From Oscillospiraceae bacterium (GTDB lineage Bacteria > Bacillota > Clostridia > Oscillospirales > Acutalibacteraceae), in NCBI GenBank assembly GCA_902795765.1, contig CADBMQ010000216.1, positions 1 through 9,272 of the forward strand: a stretch of DNA of 9,272 bases. The letters run 5' to 3'. Made by a program: the position numbers and the translations under genes. Positions 1-6,706 of the stretch are shown piece after piece; position 1 is the first letter of the stretch; every line of letters starts with the position of its first letter. The notes beneath the pieces were generated by a model. The model worked only from the letters and a program-made list of their open reading frames with translations, was not told the DNA's origin and searched no databases.

Positions 1-20
1 AAAAACAGGCGGATTATAAT

Positions 21-488
21 ATGAATAGAATTGAAAGCTTTACAATAAATCATTTAAAACTTGAATCGGGATTGTATGTTTCAAGACGAGATGAGAAAGA
101 CGGAGTTGTGATAACAACATTCGATATGCGAATAACCGCACCGAACAAAGAACCTGTTGTCGACACTCCCGCACTCCACACGATTGAGCATTTGTGCGCA
201 ACATATTTACGCAACTGCGAAAGAAAATCGGACATTGTATATTTTGGACCGATGGGTTGCAGAACAGGTTACTATCTCGTTATGTTTGGCGATTTGAACT
301 CGGCAGACGTTTACGATTTGGTGGTTAAGATGTGCGAGTTCGTTGTCGATTTTGAAGGGGAAATTCCCGGTGCGTCTGCGATTGAATGTGGCAACTAGCT
401 TGAACAAAATCTCGAAATGGCGAAGTTCTATATCAAGCGATATATGGAGCGTTTGATTGAAAACAAAAATTTTGAATATAAAGATTGA
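21..488 (+). pseudogene. luxS: S-ribosylhomocysteine lyase LuxS, interrupted by an in-frame TAG
   Basis: LuxS cleaves S-ribosylhomocysteine to homocysteine and DPD, the precursor of AI-2, in the cytosolic activated-methyl cycle. Seen in the sequence: the metal-binding HTIEH motif at residues 53-57 (His53, Glu56, His57), the PMGCRTG loop with Cys80, and the ECGN motif with Cys123, the third metal ligand. Translation from ATG 21 stops at TAG 396-398, immediately after Asn125. The same frame continues for 29 more residues (LEQNLEMAKFYIKRYMERL...) to TGA 486-488. With the TAG read through, the protein would be about 156 residues, the usual LuxS length, and the tail has the expected helical AK-containing pattern. 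The interrupted position is probably Tyr, as in CGNY-type relatives, so one base change from TAT/TAC would explain it. All catalytic residues precede the stop, so the 125-residue product may fold partly but lacks the C-terminal helix. A GGCGG-like SD lies at 8-12. The SD of the next gene overlaps the distal TGA, which fits the longer frame as ancestral. Family identity is secure; pseudogene, readthrough or sequence error is unresolved. Confidence 0.85.
396..398 (+). other. in-frame amber codon within luxS
   Basis: TAG lies in the luxS frame between Asn125 and a downstream frame that clearly continues the LuxS fold. All eight other genes that end inside the window stop with TAA or TGA (six TAA, two TGA), and the distal luxS stop is also TGA. 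TAG is therefore unused as a normal terminator here, but the sample is too small to argue for codon reassignment. Confidence 0.9.
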
Positions 489-497
489 GGTGCAATT

Positions 498-1400
498 ATG
501 AGCAAATTACCTTATATAATTGACGAGTCGGCAGGTTTGACTACGATGCGTGACCCGATGATTTTGGTGCATGATGGCAGATATTATCTGACAGGCACTC
601 AACCTCCGTATTGGGAGGGTGTCAATGACGGAGTTAGAATGTGGTCGTCGGCAGATTTGGAGCATTGGGAAGACCACGGACTTATCTTAAAGCGTGAAGA
701 TATGCCCGAAGACCTTTGGTGCCGTGACCGTTTTTGGGCACCCGAACTTTTCGAGGCAGATGGCGTATTCTATTTGACGTTCAACTGCCGAAACGAGAGC
801 AAGGAGCATCCGCATTTTCACTCTTGCGGTATCGCAAAAGCAGATAAAGTCACAGGTCCGTACACAATAATGAGTTATGACGAGTCTTTGACCGAGCATG
901 TTAAAGGCGACAACGATGCGACAATGTTCCGTGACGATGACGGACAGATATATTTCGCTTGTGCAGGGGATATGCTTTTGCATATTTACAAGTTCAATCC
1001 CGAGGACGGCAGTTTGTCGGACGGATATTGCACCAACGAAAAGGCAAAAGAGGGCGAATGGGACTCGATTGGCACAGAAGGTCAGTTCATCATCAAGCGA
1101 AACGGCATTTATTATCAATGGTATTCGAGTTGGACAAACGGCTATGACGCAGGTGTGATGACTGCAAAAAGCATAAACGGTCCGTGGACGAAATCTCCAC
1201 AAAACCCGATTTTGACCGACAATGAATTGTGGCATATGGCAGGTCATAACCACGGATTTAGGTCGCTTGACGGCAAGGATTACCTTATATTCCACGCAAT
1301 GCTTCGTGATCCCGAAGACCACGATACACCGAGAATTTTCATAAGAGAAGTCAAGTATTTGCCCGACGGCACAATCAAAGTTTCGTTGCCACAAAAATAA
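498..1400 (+). CDS. glycoside hydrolase family 43 (beta-xylosidase / arabinofuranosidase-like)
   Basis: A 300-residue five-bladed beta-propeller hydrolase of the GH43 type, which removes arabinose, xylose or galactose units from plant-type oligosaccharides by inversion. Seen: the N-terminal MRDP motif with the probable general base Asp19, the blade signature WSSADLEHWEDHG (50-61), WAPELF (80-85), the NDATMFRDDDGQIY segment with Asp140 as probable pKa modulator, the GTEGQF motif with Glu194 as probable general acid, and a late GHNHGF motif with His250. No signal peptide or membrane segment is visible, so it should act in the cytosol on imported oligosaccharides. The length fits a single-domain GH43 without a carbohydrate-binding module. 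The start at ATG 498 has an SD (GAGGTG, 487-492) overlapping the distal luxS TGA, indicating co-transcription with luxS. No transporter or sugar regulator is in view, so the substrate cannot be named. GH43 assignment is firm; linkage specificity is unknown. Confidence 0.9.
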   Translation: MSKLPYIIDESAGLTTMRDPMILVHDGRYYLTGTQPPYWEGVNDGVRMWSSADLEHWEDHGLILKREDMPEDLWCRDRFWAPELFEADGVFYLTFNCRNESKEHPHFHSCGIAKADKVTGPYTIMSYDESLTEHVKGDNDATMFRDDDGQIYFACAGDMLLHIYKFNPEDGSLSDGYCTNEKAKEGEWDSIGTEGQFIIKRNGIYYQWYSSWTNGYDAGVMTAKSINGPWTKSPQNPILTDNELWHMAGHNHGFRSLDGKDYLIFHAMLRDPEDHDTPRIFIREVKYLPDGTIKVSLPQK

Positions 1401-1404
1401 ACAC

Positions 1405-1411
1405 AGAGGCG
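1405..1411 (+). promoter_or_regulatory. Shine-Dalgarno site that supports a TTG start
   Basis: AGAGGCG sits 7 nt upstream of TTG 1419-1421. The next in-frame ATG is codon 9 (1443) and has no comparable site. Starting at TTG also keeps the N-terminal beta strand (KKVRITVMK) typical of the family. Confidence 0.7.
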
Positions 1412-1418
1412 AATTTTT

Positions 1419-1733
1419 TTGAAAAAAGTTAGGATAACCGTTATGAAAACGGCAAAATATGACGATTTAATCGAGCAGTTTGAAAACCCGATTGAACACG
1501 CTTGTGATATGAAAGTCGGTCAGATTTTCATAGCGAATGGCTGGGAAAAGCCTGCTAATATGTGCGAAAGTGCGTGGGAGAGTATGTCGGCATTTGTTAT
1601 GACACTCGCTCACGGTGGAGAAAATCTGTATGACGGTTGGATGAAAAACCGTAAAAGTGCGATGATTTCGTGCAATGACGGATTTCGCCCCGTTAGTTTT
1701 TATATCGAAGCACTTGAAGAAGATGCAGAATAA
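1419..1733 (+). CDS. TIGR04076-like small protein
   Basis: A 104-residue soluble protein that resembles the TIGR04076 family of small proteins found mainly in anaerobes; no biochemical role is established for the family. Seen: an N-terminal strand (KVRITVMKTAKYDDL), a Cys-containing turn (Cys29) before KVGQIFIANGWEKP, then CESAWESMSAFVMTLAHGG (Cys49 onward), a Trp74, and the closing signature ISCNDGFRPVSFYIE with Cys85 at 83-97. The spaced cysteines suggest a metal or redox site, which is inference only. Translation most likely starts at TTG. The gene lies 18 nt after the GH43 stop and 12 nt before the membrane protein, so it belongs to the same transcript. No signal peptide or membrane helix. 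The family call is from memory of the motif pattern. Confidence 0.7.
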   Translation: MKKVRITVMKTAKYDDLIEQFENPIEHACDMKVGQIFIANGWEKPANMCESAWESMSAFVMTLAHGGENLYDGWMKNRKSAMISCNDGFRPVSFYIEALEEDAE

Positions 1734-1745
1734 AGGAAGTAAAAA

Positions 1746-3053
1746 ATGAACGTAATTAAAAGCAAATATTACTCGCCGTTTTGGTCGCTTTTCAGCGGAC
1801 TTTTGTCTTTGGGACTCGGATTTTTCCTGTTGCTTTCCGAAGATAACATCTCGGAAAATTTGATTTGGGCATTTTGCTCGATAATTCTTTTGGTTGCAGG
1901 TGTTCGTGAGTTTTTAAGACGAAAAGAAGAGCAGAATTTGAAAGCGGGAATAATAAGCCTTTCTGTATATGTTGCGATAGCGACAGCGTTTTATTTATTT
2001 TCATATTTCTTTGTCGGATTGATAAATATCATACTCGCAGTTTTGGCATTTGCGTTGTTTGTGATGCGTGTCACGATTGCGGTGCATATCGTCAAAAACG
2101 GCATAAGCGGTTTCGTTCGCAACCTTATATCTACGATTGTTTGCCTTGTGTTTGCGATAGTATTTTTGTTTTATCCGACAAACGATAAAATCAATTTTTC
2201 AATCTTTGTTTTAGGGGCATTTTTCATTGTTTTGGGTATTTCGCTAATCGCAGAATTTGTTGTGGATATGTCGGGTATTATGATGATGTCGGGCAGAACA
2301 AGACGCAGAAAATATCTGCCAATGCCAAATATCGTGACCGCAACAACAACCAAGCGCTTTCTTGATGAGTGCAACGAATATGTCGCAAACCACGAGGACG
2401 CAACTGTTTTCATCGAAGAAAAAGAGGGAACAGACCAAAGCCGTGTGAATTTTGAAGTTATGGTTCACGTCAGCCGTAAGCCGGGCGACTTTCTCGGCCA
2501 CGTTGACATTAGAATTGGCGACAAAGTTTATACCTACGGCAGTTATAATAAGGAAACTCATCGACTCGGCATTTTGGTTGCAGGTGGTACTTTTGTTATC
2601 AATCCAAGAGATGCGTACATTCAAAATTGCCTGACCGACCAACGAAAATACCTTGCAGTTTACGGCTGTGTGTTGTCGGACGAGCAGATGAAAGCAGTTA
2701 TGAAACGAATTGACGAAGCAATGCTCGACACCGAGCCTATCAAAATAACTCCCGACCGTTGTCACGATGATGTTGCAAGATTTACCGAAATCGGCGGTAA
2801 GGCATATAATGTTGTCAAAGGCCCGTTTAAGACTTATTTTGCGATTGCGTCAAACTGCGTAAAATTTGCAGATAGTGTTGTCGGAAAAGCTGGATTTGAC
2901 GAAGTTGCAAAGGGAAGTATCACAACTCCGGGTGTGTATCTTTGTATGATGGAAAATATGTTCCGCAGAAAGAATACCAGAGTTATCCGCAGAACTGTTT
3001 ATTTGCAGCAAAGTTCGGGATATGTAAAAAAAGAACAATCTAATTTAAAATGA
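1746..3053 (+). CDS. six-helix DUF308/HdeD-like membrane protein with a C-terminal permuted papain-like domain
   Basis: A 435-residue protein I do not recognise as a named gene. Residues 11-174 hold about six hydrophobic helices in three hairpins (roughly 11-31, 38-53, 68-90, 92-115, 127-143, 151-174), resembling the DUF308/HdeD membrane fold. A basic RTRRRK stretch (185-189) follows, consistent with a cytosolic C-terminal part. The soluble part, about 200-420, has a GHVDIRIGD segment with His252 followed much later by FAIASNCVKFADSVVGKAG with Asn370-Cys371 at a helix start, then a TPGVY turn. His-before-Cys order with an NC-helix is the arrangement of permuted NlpC/P60-, YiiX- and LRAT-type papain-like enzymes, so a thiol peptidase, amidase or acyltransferase is plausible. 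The SD is AAAGGAAG, 6 nt or so before ATG 1746. It is the last gene of the luxS operon. Membrane topology is well supported; the enzymatic reading is a hypothesis. Confidence 0.65.
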   Translation: MNVIKSKYYSPFWSLFSGLLSLGLGFFLLLSEDNISENLIWAFCSIILLVAGVREFLRRKEEQNLKAGIISLSVYVAIATAFYLFSYFFVGLINIILAVLAFALFVMRVTIAVHIVKNGISGFVRNLISTIVCLVFAIVFLFYPTNDKINFSIFVLGAFFIVLGISLIAEFVVDMSGIMMMSGRTRRRKYLPMPNIVTATTTKRFLDECNEYVANHEDATVFIEEKEGTDQSRVNFEVMVHVSRKPGDFLGHVDIRIGDKVYTYGSYNKETHRLGILVAGGTFVINPRDAYIQNCLTDQRKYLAVYGCVLSDEQMKAVMKRIDEAMLDTEPIKITPDRCHDDVARFTEIGGKAYNVVKGPFKTYFAIASNCVKFADSVVGKAGFDEVAKGSITTPGVYLCMMENMFRRKNTRVIRRTVYLQQSSGYVKKEQSNLK

Positions 3054-3087
3054 TAAAAGCGCCCTTTGGGTGCTTTTATTTTGTTTT
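3054..3087 (+). terminator. intrinsic terminator ending the luxS operon
   Basis: An 11-bp stem pairs 3054-3064 with 3068-3078 around a TTT loop. It includes one G-T wobble (3061/3071) and a GC-rich top, and is followed by TTTTGTTTT. It begins directly after the TGA of the membrane protein, so it closes the first operon. Confidence 0.92.
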
Positions 3088-3115
3088 GATGATAAATCAA
3101 AATTAGCGTAAAATA

Positions 3116-3144
3116 TTGACTTTTTTCAAAAATACTATTATAAT
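3116..3144 (+). promoter_or_regulatory. near-consensus sigma-A promoter for the glycan operon
   Basis: A -35 box TTGACT (3116-3121) and a perfect -10 box TATAAT (3139-3144) are separated by exactly 17 nt, within AT-rich sequence. Transcription should start near 3151, leaving a leader of about 40 nt before the first licD. No operator-like inverted repeat is obvious, which suggests constitutive or strong basal expression. Confidence 0.9.
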
Positions 3145-3177
3145 ATTTGTATTATGGGCGAATTATGAAAGACTGAT

Positions 3178-3184
3178 AAGGGGG
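3178..3184 (+). promoter_or_regulatory. ribosome binding site of the first licD
   Basis: AAGGGGG ends 7 nt before ATG 3192 and fixes the start of the first gene in the promoter-proximal leader. Confidence 0.75.
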
Positions 3185-3191
3185 CTTTGAT

Positions 3192-4058
3192 ATGGCTCAA
3201 ATCGCACTGACAGATGAACAGGTGCGTTCTATGCAACTTAAAGGGCTTGAAATGGCTCTTTTCTTCGATAAATTTTGTACCGAGCATAACCTAACCTACT
3301 TTTTCTGCGGAGGTTGTTGTATCGGCACAGTTCGTTCGGGCGGTTTCGTGCCGTGGGACGATGATGTTGACGTGTTTATGCCTCGTGAGGACTACGAAAG
3401 ATTAAAGCGTGAGTGGATTGATACCGATGACTATTCGATACAGTATCCGTCCGATAAACTTTGCACAGAAAATCAGTTTTTGACAATCTGCGCAAACAAC
3501 ACAACATTTATCAAGACCTATCAAATGAACCGTGATATAAATCACGGATTGGTGCTTGACGTTTTGCCGATTGACGGTTGTCCGCAAGGTTTCAAGAGAA
3601 AAATGCAGAAACTGTGGGCGCTTCTTTACTCGCTTTTTGTTGTCGGAAAAGCACCCGATAACCACGGCGGTGCAGTTCGCCTTTTGGGTAAAGTCGCTTT
3701 GACACTCGTTCCGACATTTAAAATGCGATATAAAATGTGGCGCTTGTGTGAGCGGAAGATGACCAAATATAAAATCAGCGACTGCGAGTATATAACCGAG
3801 TTGTGTTCGGGTCCGCACTATATGCAAAACGAATATCCAAAACACATTTTCGCAGAGCAACTTCGAATGGACTTTGAGGGACACAAGTTCCCGATACCTG
3901 TCGGCTATGACGAGTATCTCAAAATGGCATTCGGCGATTATATGACTCTGCCACCCGTTGAAAAGCGTGTGTGCCATCACGAGTTTGAGAAAATGGATAT
4001 GGAAAACAGTTATAAAATTTACAAGGGCAAATATTATTGCGTAAAGGAAGAGAAGTAA
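3192..4058 (+). CDS. LicD-family phosphotransferase, copy 1
   Basis: A 288-residue cytosolic LicD-type nucleotidyltransferase-fold enzyme. LicD proteins transfer a phospho-alcohol (phosphocholine, or by homology to fukutin/FKRP, ribitol 5-phosphate) from a CDP-linked donor onto a glycan. Seen: the core motif FFCGGCCIG (37-45), then VRSGGFVPWDDDVDVF with the metal-binding aspartates 56, 57, 58 and 60; a second acidic segment LDVLPIDG (122-129); and the C-terminal GDYMTLPPVEKR with a following HH, typical of the family end. The GGCCIG cysteine pair replaces the more usual GGTLLG. No signal peptide and no clear membrane helix. It is first in the operon, 47 nt after the -10 box, and its stop abuts the start of the paralogous second copy. 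With tarI and tarJ next in line and no licA, licB or licC in view, CDP-ribitol is a better supported donor than CDP-choline, but donor and acceptor are inferred only. Confidence 0.88.
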   Translation: MAQIALTDEQVRSMQLKGLEMALFFDKFCTEHNLTYFFCGGCCIGTVRSGGFVPWDDDVDVFMPREDYERLKREWIDTDDYSIQYPSDKLCTENQFLTICANNTTFIKTYQMNRDINHGLVLDVLPIDGCPQGFKRKMQKLWALLYSLFVVGKAPDNHGGAVRLLGKVALTLVPTFKMRYKMWRLCERKMTKYKISDCEYITELCSGPHYMQNEYPKHIFAEQLRMDFEGHKFPIPVGYDEYLKMAFGDYMTLPPVEKRVCHHEFEKMDMENSYKIYKGKYYCVKEEK

Positions 4059-4952
4059 ATGCAGGAGTATAAGGGCAAGCCTATGGAAGTTCCTCCTGAG
4101 GGACTTGACGGTCTGCGTAGAAAAGGCCTTGAAATTTTGCTTTATTTCAAGGATATATGCGAAAAAAACAACTTGAAATTCTATTTTTGCGGTGGTTGTT
4201 GCATCGGTGCGTTGCGTCACGGTGGTTTTGTGCCGTGGGACGATGATGTTGATGTGTTTATGCCTCGTGAGGACTACGAAAAACTCGCAAAAATTTGGAA
4301 CGAACAGGCAGATACTAAAAAATACAGTTATGTTCGCACAACCGAGGACGATTTCACAAGACTTTTGATTGCAGGTATTTCGGATAACGAAACCACATTC
4401 ATCAAAACTCGCCAATGGGATTTGGACACAAATCACGGTGTCCGTCTTGATATAATTCCGCTTGACGGCTGTCCGTCATCGAGATTTAAACGCAAAATCC
4501 AAATGATGTGGGCGCTTTTGTATTCGATGTTTATGGTGCGTGAAGCGACCGACTCGAAAGGCAAGCTCGTGTATATCGCAAGTAAGATTTTACTTGCTCT
4601 TGCAATAACCGACAAAAATCGCTATCGTTTTGCGAAATTTGCGGAAAGAAAAATGTCGAAATACAAAATCAGCGACTGCGACAAGATTACGGAGCTTTGC
4701 ACGTGGTTTGTGTATATGCGAAACGAGTATCCGAAATCTGCGTTTGAAAGTCAGCTGTATGTTGACTTCGAGGGCTACAAGTTGCCAATCCCCGTGGGAT
4801 ATGACGAGTATCTAAAAATGGCTTTCGGCGATTATATGCAAATGCCCCCCGAAGAAAAGCGTGTTGCAAAGCACGATATTGTTTACTATGATTTGGAACG
4901 CCCGTACACCGATTTTAAGGGCAAATATTACTGCGTAGAGCAGGACGATTAA
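4059..4952 (+). CDS. LicD-family phosphotransferase, copy 2
   Basis: A 297-residue paralogue of the preceding gene, starting on the base after its TAA; the SD (GGAAGAGAAG region, about 4046-4055) lies inside the end of copy 1, so translation is probably coupled. Seen: FYFCGGCCIGALRHGGFVPWDDDVDVF with aspartates 61, 62, 63 and 65; HGVRLDIIPLDGCPSSRFKRK with the second acidic segment; and near-identical C-terminal blocks IPVGYDEYLKMAFGDYM and FKGKYYCV. Compared with copy 1 it has a longer N-terminus and an insert around 84-100 (DTKKYSYVRTTEDDFTRL). The two copies differ broadly outside the motifs, so they probably act on different acceptors or successive positions rather than being redundant. 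Role as ribitol-phosphate transferase is inferred from the neighbouring CDP-ribitol genes. Confidence 0.88.
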   Translation: MQEYKGKPMEVPPEGLDGLRRKGLEILLYFKDICEKNNLKFYFCGGCCIGALRHGGFVPWDDDVDVFMPREDYEKLAKIWNEQADTKKYSYVRTTEDDFTRLLIAGISDNETTFIKTRQWDLDTNHGVRLDIIPLDGCPSSRFKRKIQMMWALLYSMFMVREATDSKGKLVYIASKILLALAITDKNRYRFAKFAERKMSKYKISDCDKITELCTWFVYMRNEYPKSAFESQLYVDFEGYKLPIPVGYDEYLKMAFGDYMQMPPEEKRVAKHDIVYYDLERPYTDFKGKYYCVEQDD

Positions 4953-4969
4953 GAAAGGCGGTATTTATT

Positions 4970-5689
4970 ATGATTTTTGGTGCAATTCTTGCAGGTGGCG
5001 TAGGCTCTCGAATGAATATTCCCGATATGCCGAAGCAGTTTCTTCCACTTGGCGATAAGCCGATTATCGTTCACACTTTGGAGAAATTCTTGACCTGTGG
5101 CAGATTTGACTGCGTTTACATCGGCGTTCATGCTGACTGGGTAACATATATGAACGACCTTGTTAAAAAGTACACTCCAAGCTCGGCAGACCGTGTTCGC
5201 ATCGTTGCAGGTGGTGCCGACAGAAACGGCACAATCCTTAATATTATCAACGATATTGAGTCGAACTACGGAGAGGACGAGAAGAACATCATCGTGACTC
5301 ACGATTCAGTTCGTCCGTTCGTTACAATCCGTATGATTGAAGAGAATATTGATGCGGCACTCGAATTTGGTGCAGTTGACACAGTTTGTGCGGCAGTTGA
5401 CACAATCGTTTCGTCCGAGGACGGCAAGGTTATCTCCGAAATCCCCGACAGAAGCAAGATGTATCAGGGACAAACTCCGCAAAGTTTCCGTATCAGCGTT
5501 TTGAAAGACCTTTACAACTCACTTTCAGATGACGAGAAGAAAACTCTCACAGACGCTTGTAAAATCTGCGTTGTTCGTGATTTTCCTGTGCATTTGGTTG
5601 AGGGTTCGATAACTAATCTCAAAATCACAACAACAGGTGACTATAAAATCGCACAGGCAATGCTCGGTTGTCTTAAAGCGGAGGACTAA
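4970..5689 (+). CDS. tarI: ribitol-5-phosphate cytidylyltransferase TarI
   Basis: A 239-residue member of the IspD/TarI family; TarI joins CTP and ribitol 5-phosphate to give CDP-ribitol and pyrophosphate. Seen: the CTP-binding loop ILAGGVGSRM (6-15) followed by MPKQFLPLGDKPIIVHTLEKF with Lys22; AGGADRNGTI (80-89); the metal-site Asp112 in HDSVRPF; YQGQTPQSFR (165-174); and the closing ITNLKITTTGD with Asp224. IspD (methylerythritol pathway) shares this fold, but the MPKQFLPLG and KPIIVHTLEKF wording is closer to TarI, and the adjacent gene is unmistakably tarJ. SD AAAGGCGG sits just upstream of ATG 4970, 17 nt after the second licD. Cytosolic. The length is normal. Assignment as TarI rather than IspD rests mainly on context. 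Confidence 0.9.
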   Translation: MIFGAILAGGVGSRMNIPDMPKQFLPLGDKPIIVHTLEKFLTCGRFDCVYIGVHADWVTYMNDLVKKYTPSSADRVRIVAGGADRNGTILNIINDIESNYGEDEKNIIVTHDSVRPFVTIRMIEENIDAALEFGAVDTVCAAVDTIVSSEDGKVISEIPDRSKMYQGQTPQSFRISVLKDLYNSLSDDEKKTLTDACKICVVRDFPVHLVEGSITNLKITTTGDYKIAQAMLGCLKAED

Positions 5690-5692
5690 GTT

Positions 5693-6706
5693 ATGATAAA
5701 TCAAGTTTATCAGTTGATAAGCCCGAAAGTTTTTTCGATAAAATATACCGACCTTTCTTTCTCGGACAAGGTTATCGTTCGTCCCGAATTTTTGGCGGTA
5801 TGCCACGCAGACCAACGTTATTTTCTCGGTCAGCGTGATATAAAGGTGCTTAACCAAAAGTTGCCGATGGCACTTATCCACGAGTGTTGCGGCAAGGTTG
5901 TCTATGACCCGACAGGCAAACTTTCTGTTGGTCAGAGAGTTGTTATGATACCGAACACTCCCATTCGCAAAAACGACGTTATATATGAAAACTACGATAA
6001 GGGTTCATACTTCTTGTCGAGCGGTCACGATGGCTTTATGCGTGAGTTTGTCGAACTCGATTCGGATAGAGTTGTCGCATACGACAATGTAGACCCGAGA
6101 GTTGCCGCAATAACCGAGTTCGTTTCGGTTGGTGTTCATGCGTCAACTCGTTTCGACCTTATCGCTCATCAAAATCGTGACAGAATCGGCATTTGGGGTG
6201 ACGGCAGTTTGTCGTACACAGTTGCGAACATCTTGAAATCTCGCTTCCCCGAAAGCAAAATTTGCGTTGTCGGAATGGACAAACGCAAACTTTCCCACTT
6301 CTCGTTTGTTGACGAAACCTATCTCTCGACAGATATTCCCGAAAATTTCGAGGTTGACCACGCATTTGAATGTTGCGGTGGCGAGGGTAGTTACTATGCA
6401 ATCGAGGATGTTATTAAATATATAAATCCGCAGGGTACGCTTATGCTTATGGGCGTTAGCGAAAACAAAGTCGGCATAAATACGAGAATGGTGCTTGAAA
6501 AAGGTATGACGCTCGTTGGATGTTCTCGTTCGGGCAGAGCAGACTTTGAAAAAGCGGTTGAACTTATGGAAAACGAAGATTTCCAACGCAGAATGAAAGT
6601 TATTATCTTTGAGGACGAGCCTGTTAGAAGCATTGGCGATATATGCCGTGTTATGGCGAACGACCTCACAACACCGTTTAAGACGGTGTTTAAATGGGAC
6701 ATCTAA
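5693..6706 (+). CDS. tarJ: ribulose-5-phosphate reductase TarJ (ribitol-5-phosphate dehydrogenase)
   Basis: A 337-residue medium-chain dehydrogenase that reduces ribulose 5-phosphate to ribitol 5-phosphate with NADPH, the substrate for TarI. Seen: MINQVYQLISPKVF at the N-terminus; the zinc-site Cys37 in AVCHADQRY; LPMALIHECCG with His63-Glu64; the family block SSYF/SSGHDGFM (here GSYFLSSGHDGFM, 104-116); TEFVSVGVHA; the Rossmann segment GIWGDGSLSY (166-175); DHAFECCGG (222-230); and TRMVLEKGMTLVGCSRSG, all characteristic of Gram-positive TarJ. The nucleotide loop reads GDGSLSY, with Ser where the third Gly of many relatives sits; this is probably tolerated. An ideal SD (GGAGG, 5680-5684) lies 8 nt before ATG 5693 inside the end of tarI, so the two are translated together. 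Confidence in TarJ is high. Confidence 0.93.
   Translation: MINQVYQLISPKVFSIKYTDLSFSDKVIVRPEFLAVCHADQRYFLGQRDIKVLNQKLPMALIHECCGKVVYDPTGKLSVGQRVVMIPNTPIRKNDVIYENYDKGSYFLSSGHDGFMREFVELDSDRVVAYDNVDPRVAAITEFVSVGVHASTRFDLIAHQNRDRIGIWGDGSLSYTVANILKSRFPESKICVVGMDKRKLSHFSFVDETYLSTDIPENFEVDHAFECCGGEGSYYAIEDVIKYINPQGTLMLMGVSENKVGINTRMVLEKGMTLVGCSRSGRADFEKAVELMENEDFQRRMKVIIFEDEPVRSIGDICRVMANDLTTPFKTVFKWDI

Noticed and set aside
396..398. Amber reassignment or pyrrolysine insertion as the explanation of the luxS TAG
   Set aside because: No suppressor tRNA, Pyl gene or second in-frame TAG is seen in this window; simple nonsense mutation or sequence error is more economical. Kept as a testable alternative only.
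3154..3168. Tiny leader frame (MGEL) between promoter and first licD
   Set aside because: Four codons, no SD and no attenuator hairpin after it; chance.
3402..4436. A 344-codon open frame on the - strand
   Set aside because: It lies across both licD genes, whose + strand proteins carry clear family motifs; its translation is Cys/His/Phe-rich and resembles nothing known. A codon-bias shadow.
3192..4952. Choline-specific licD1/licD2 as in pneumococcus
   Set aside because: Possible by family, but no licA, licB, licC or choline transporter is in view and the adjacent genes make CDP-ribitol; therefore no choline-specific name was assigned.
4970..5689. IspD of the methylerythritol phosphate pathway
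   Set aside because: The same fold, but the MPKQFLPLG/KPIIVHTLEKF wording and the adjacent tarJ favour TarI.
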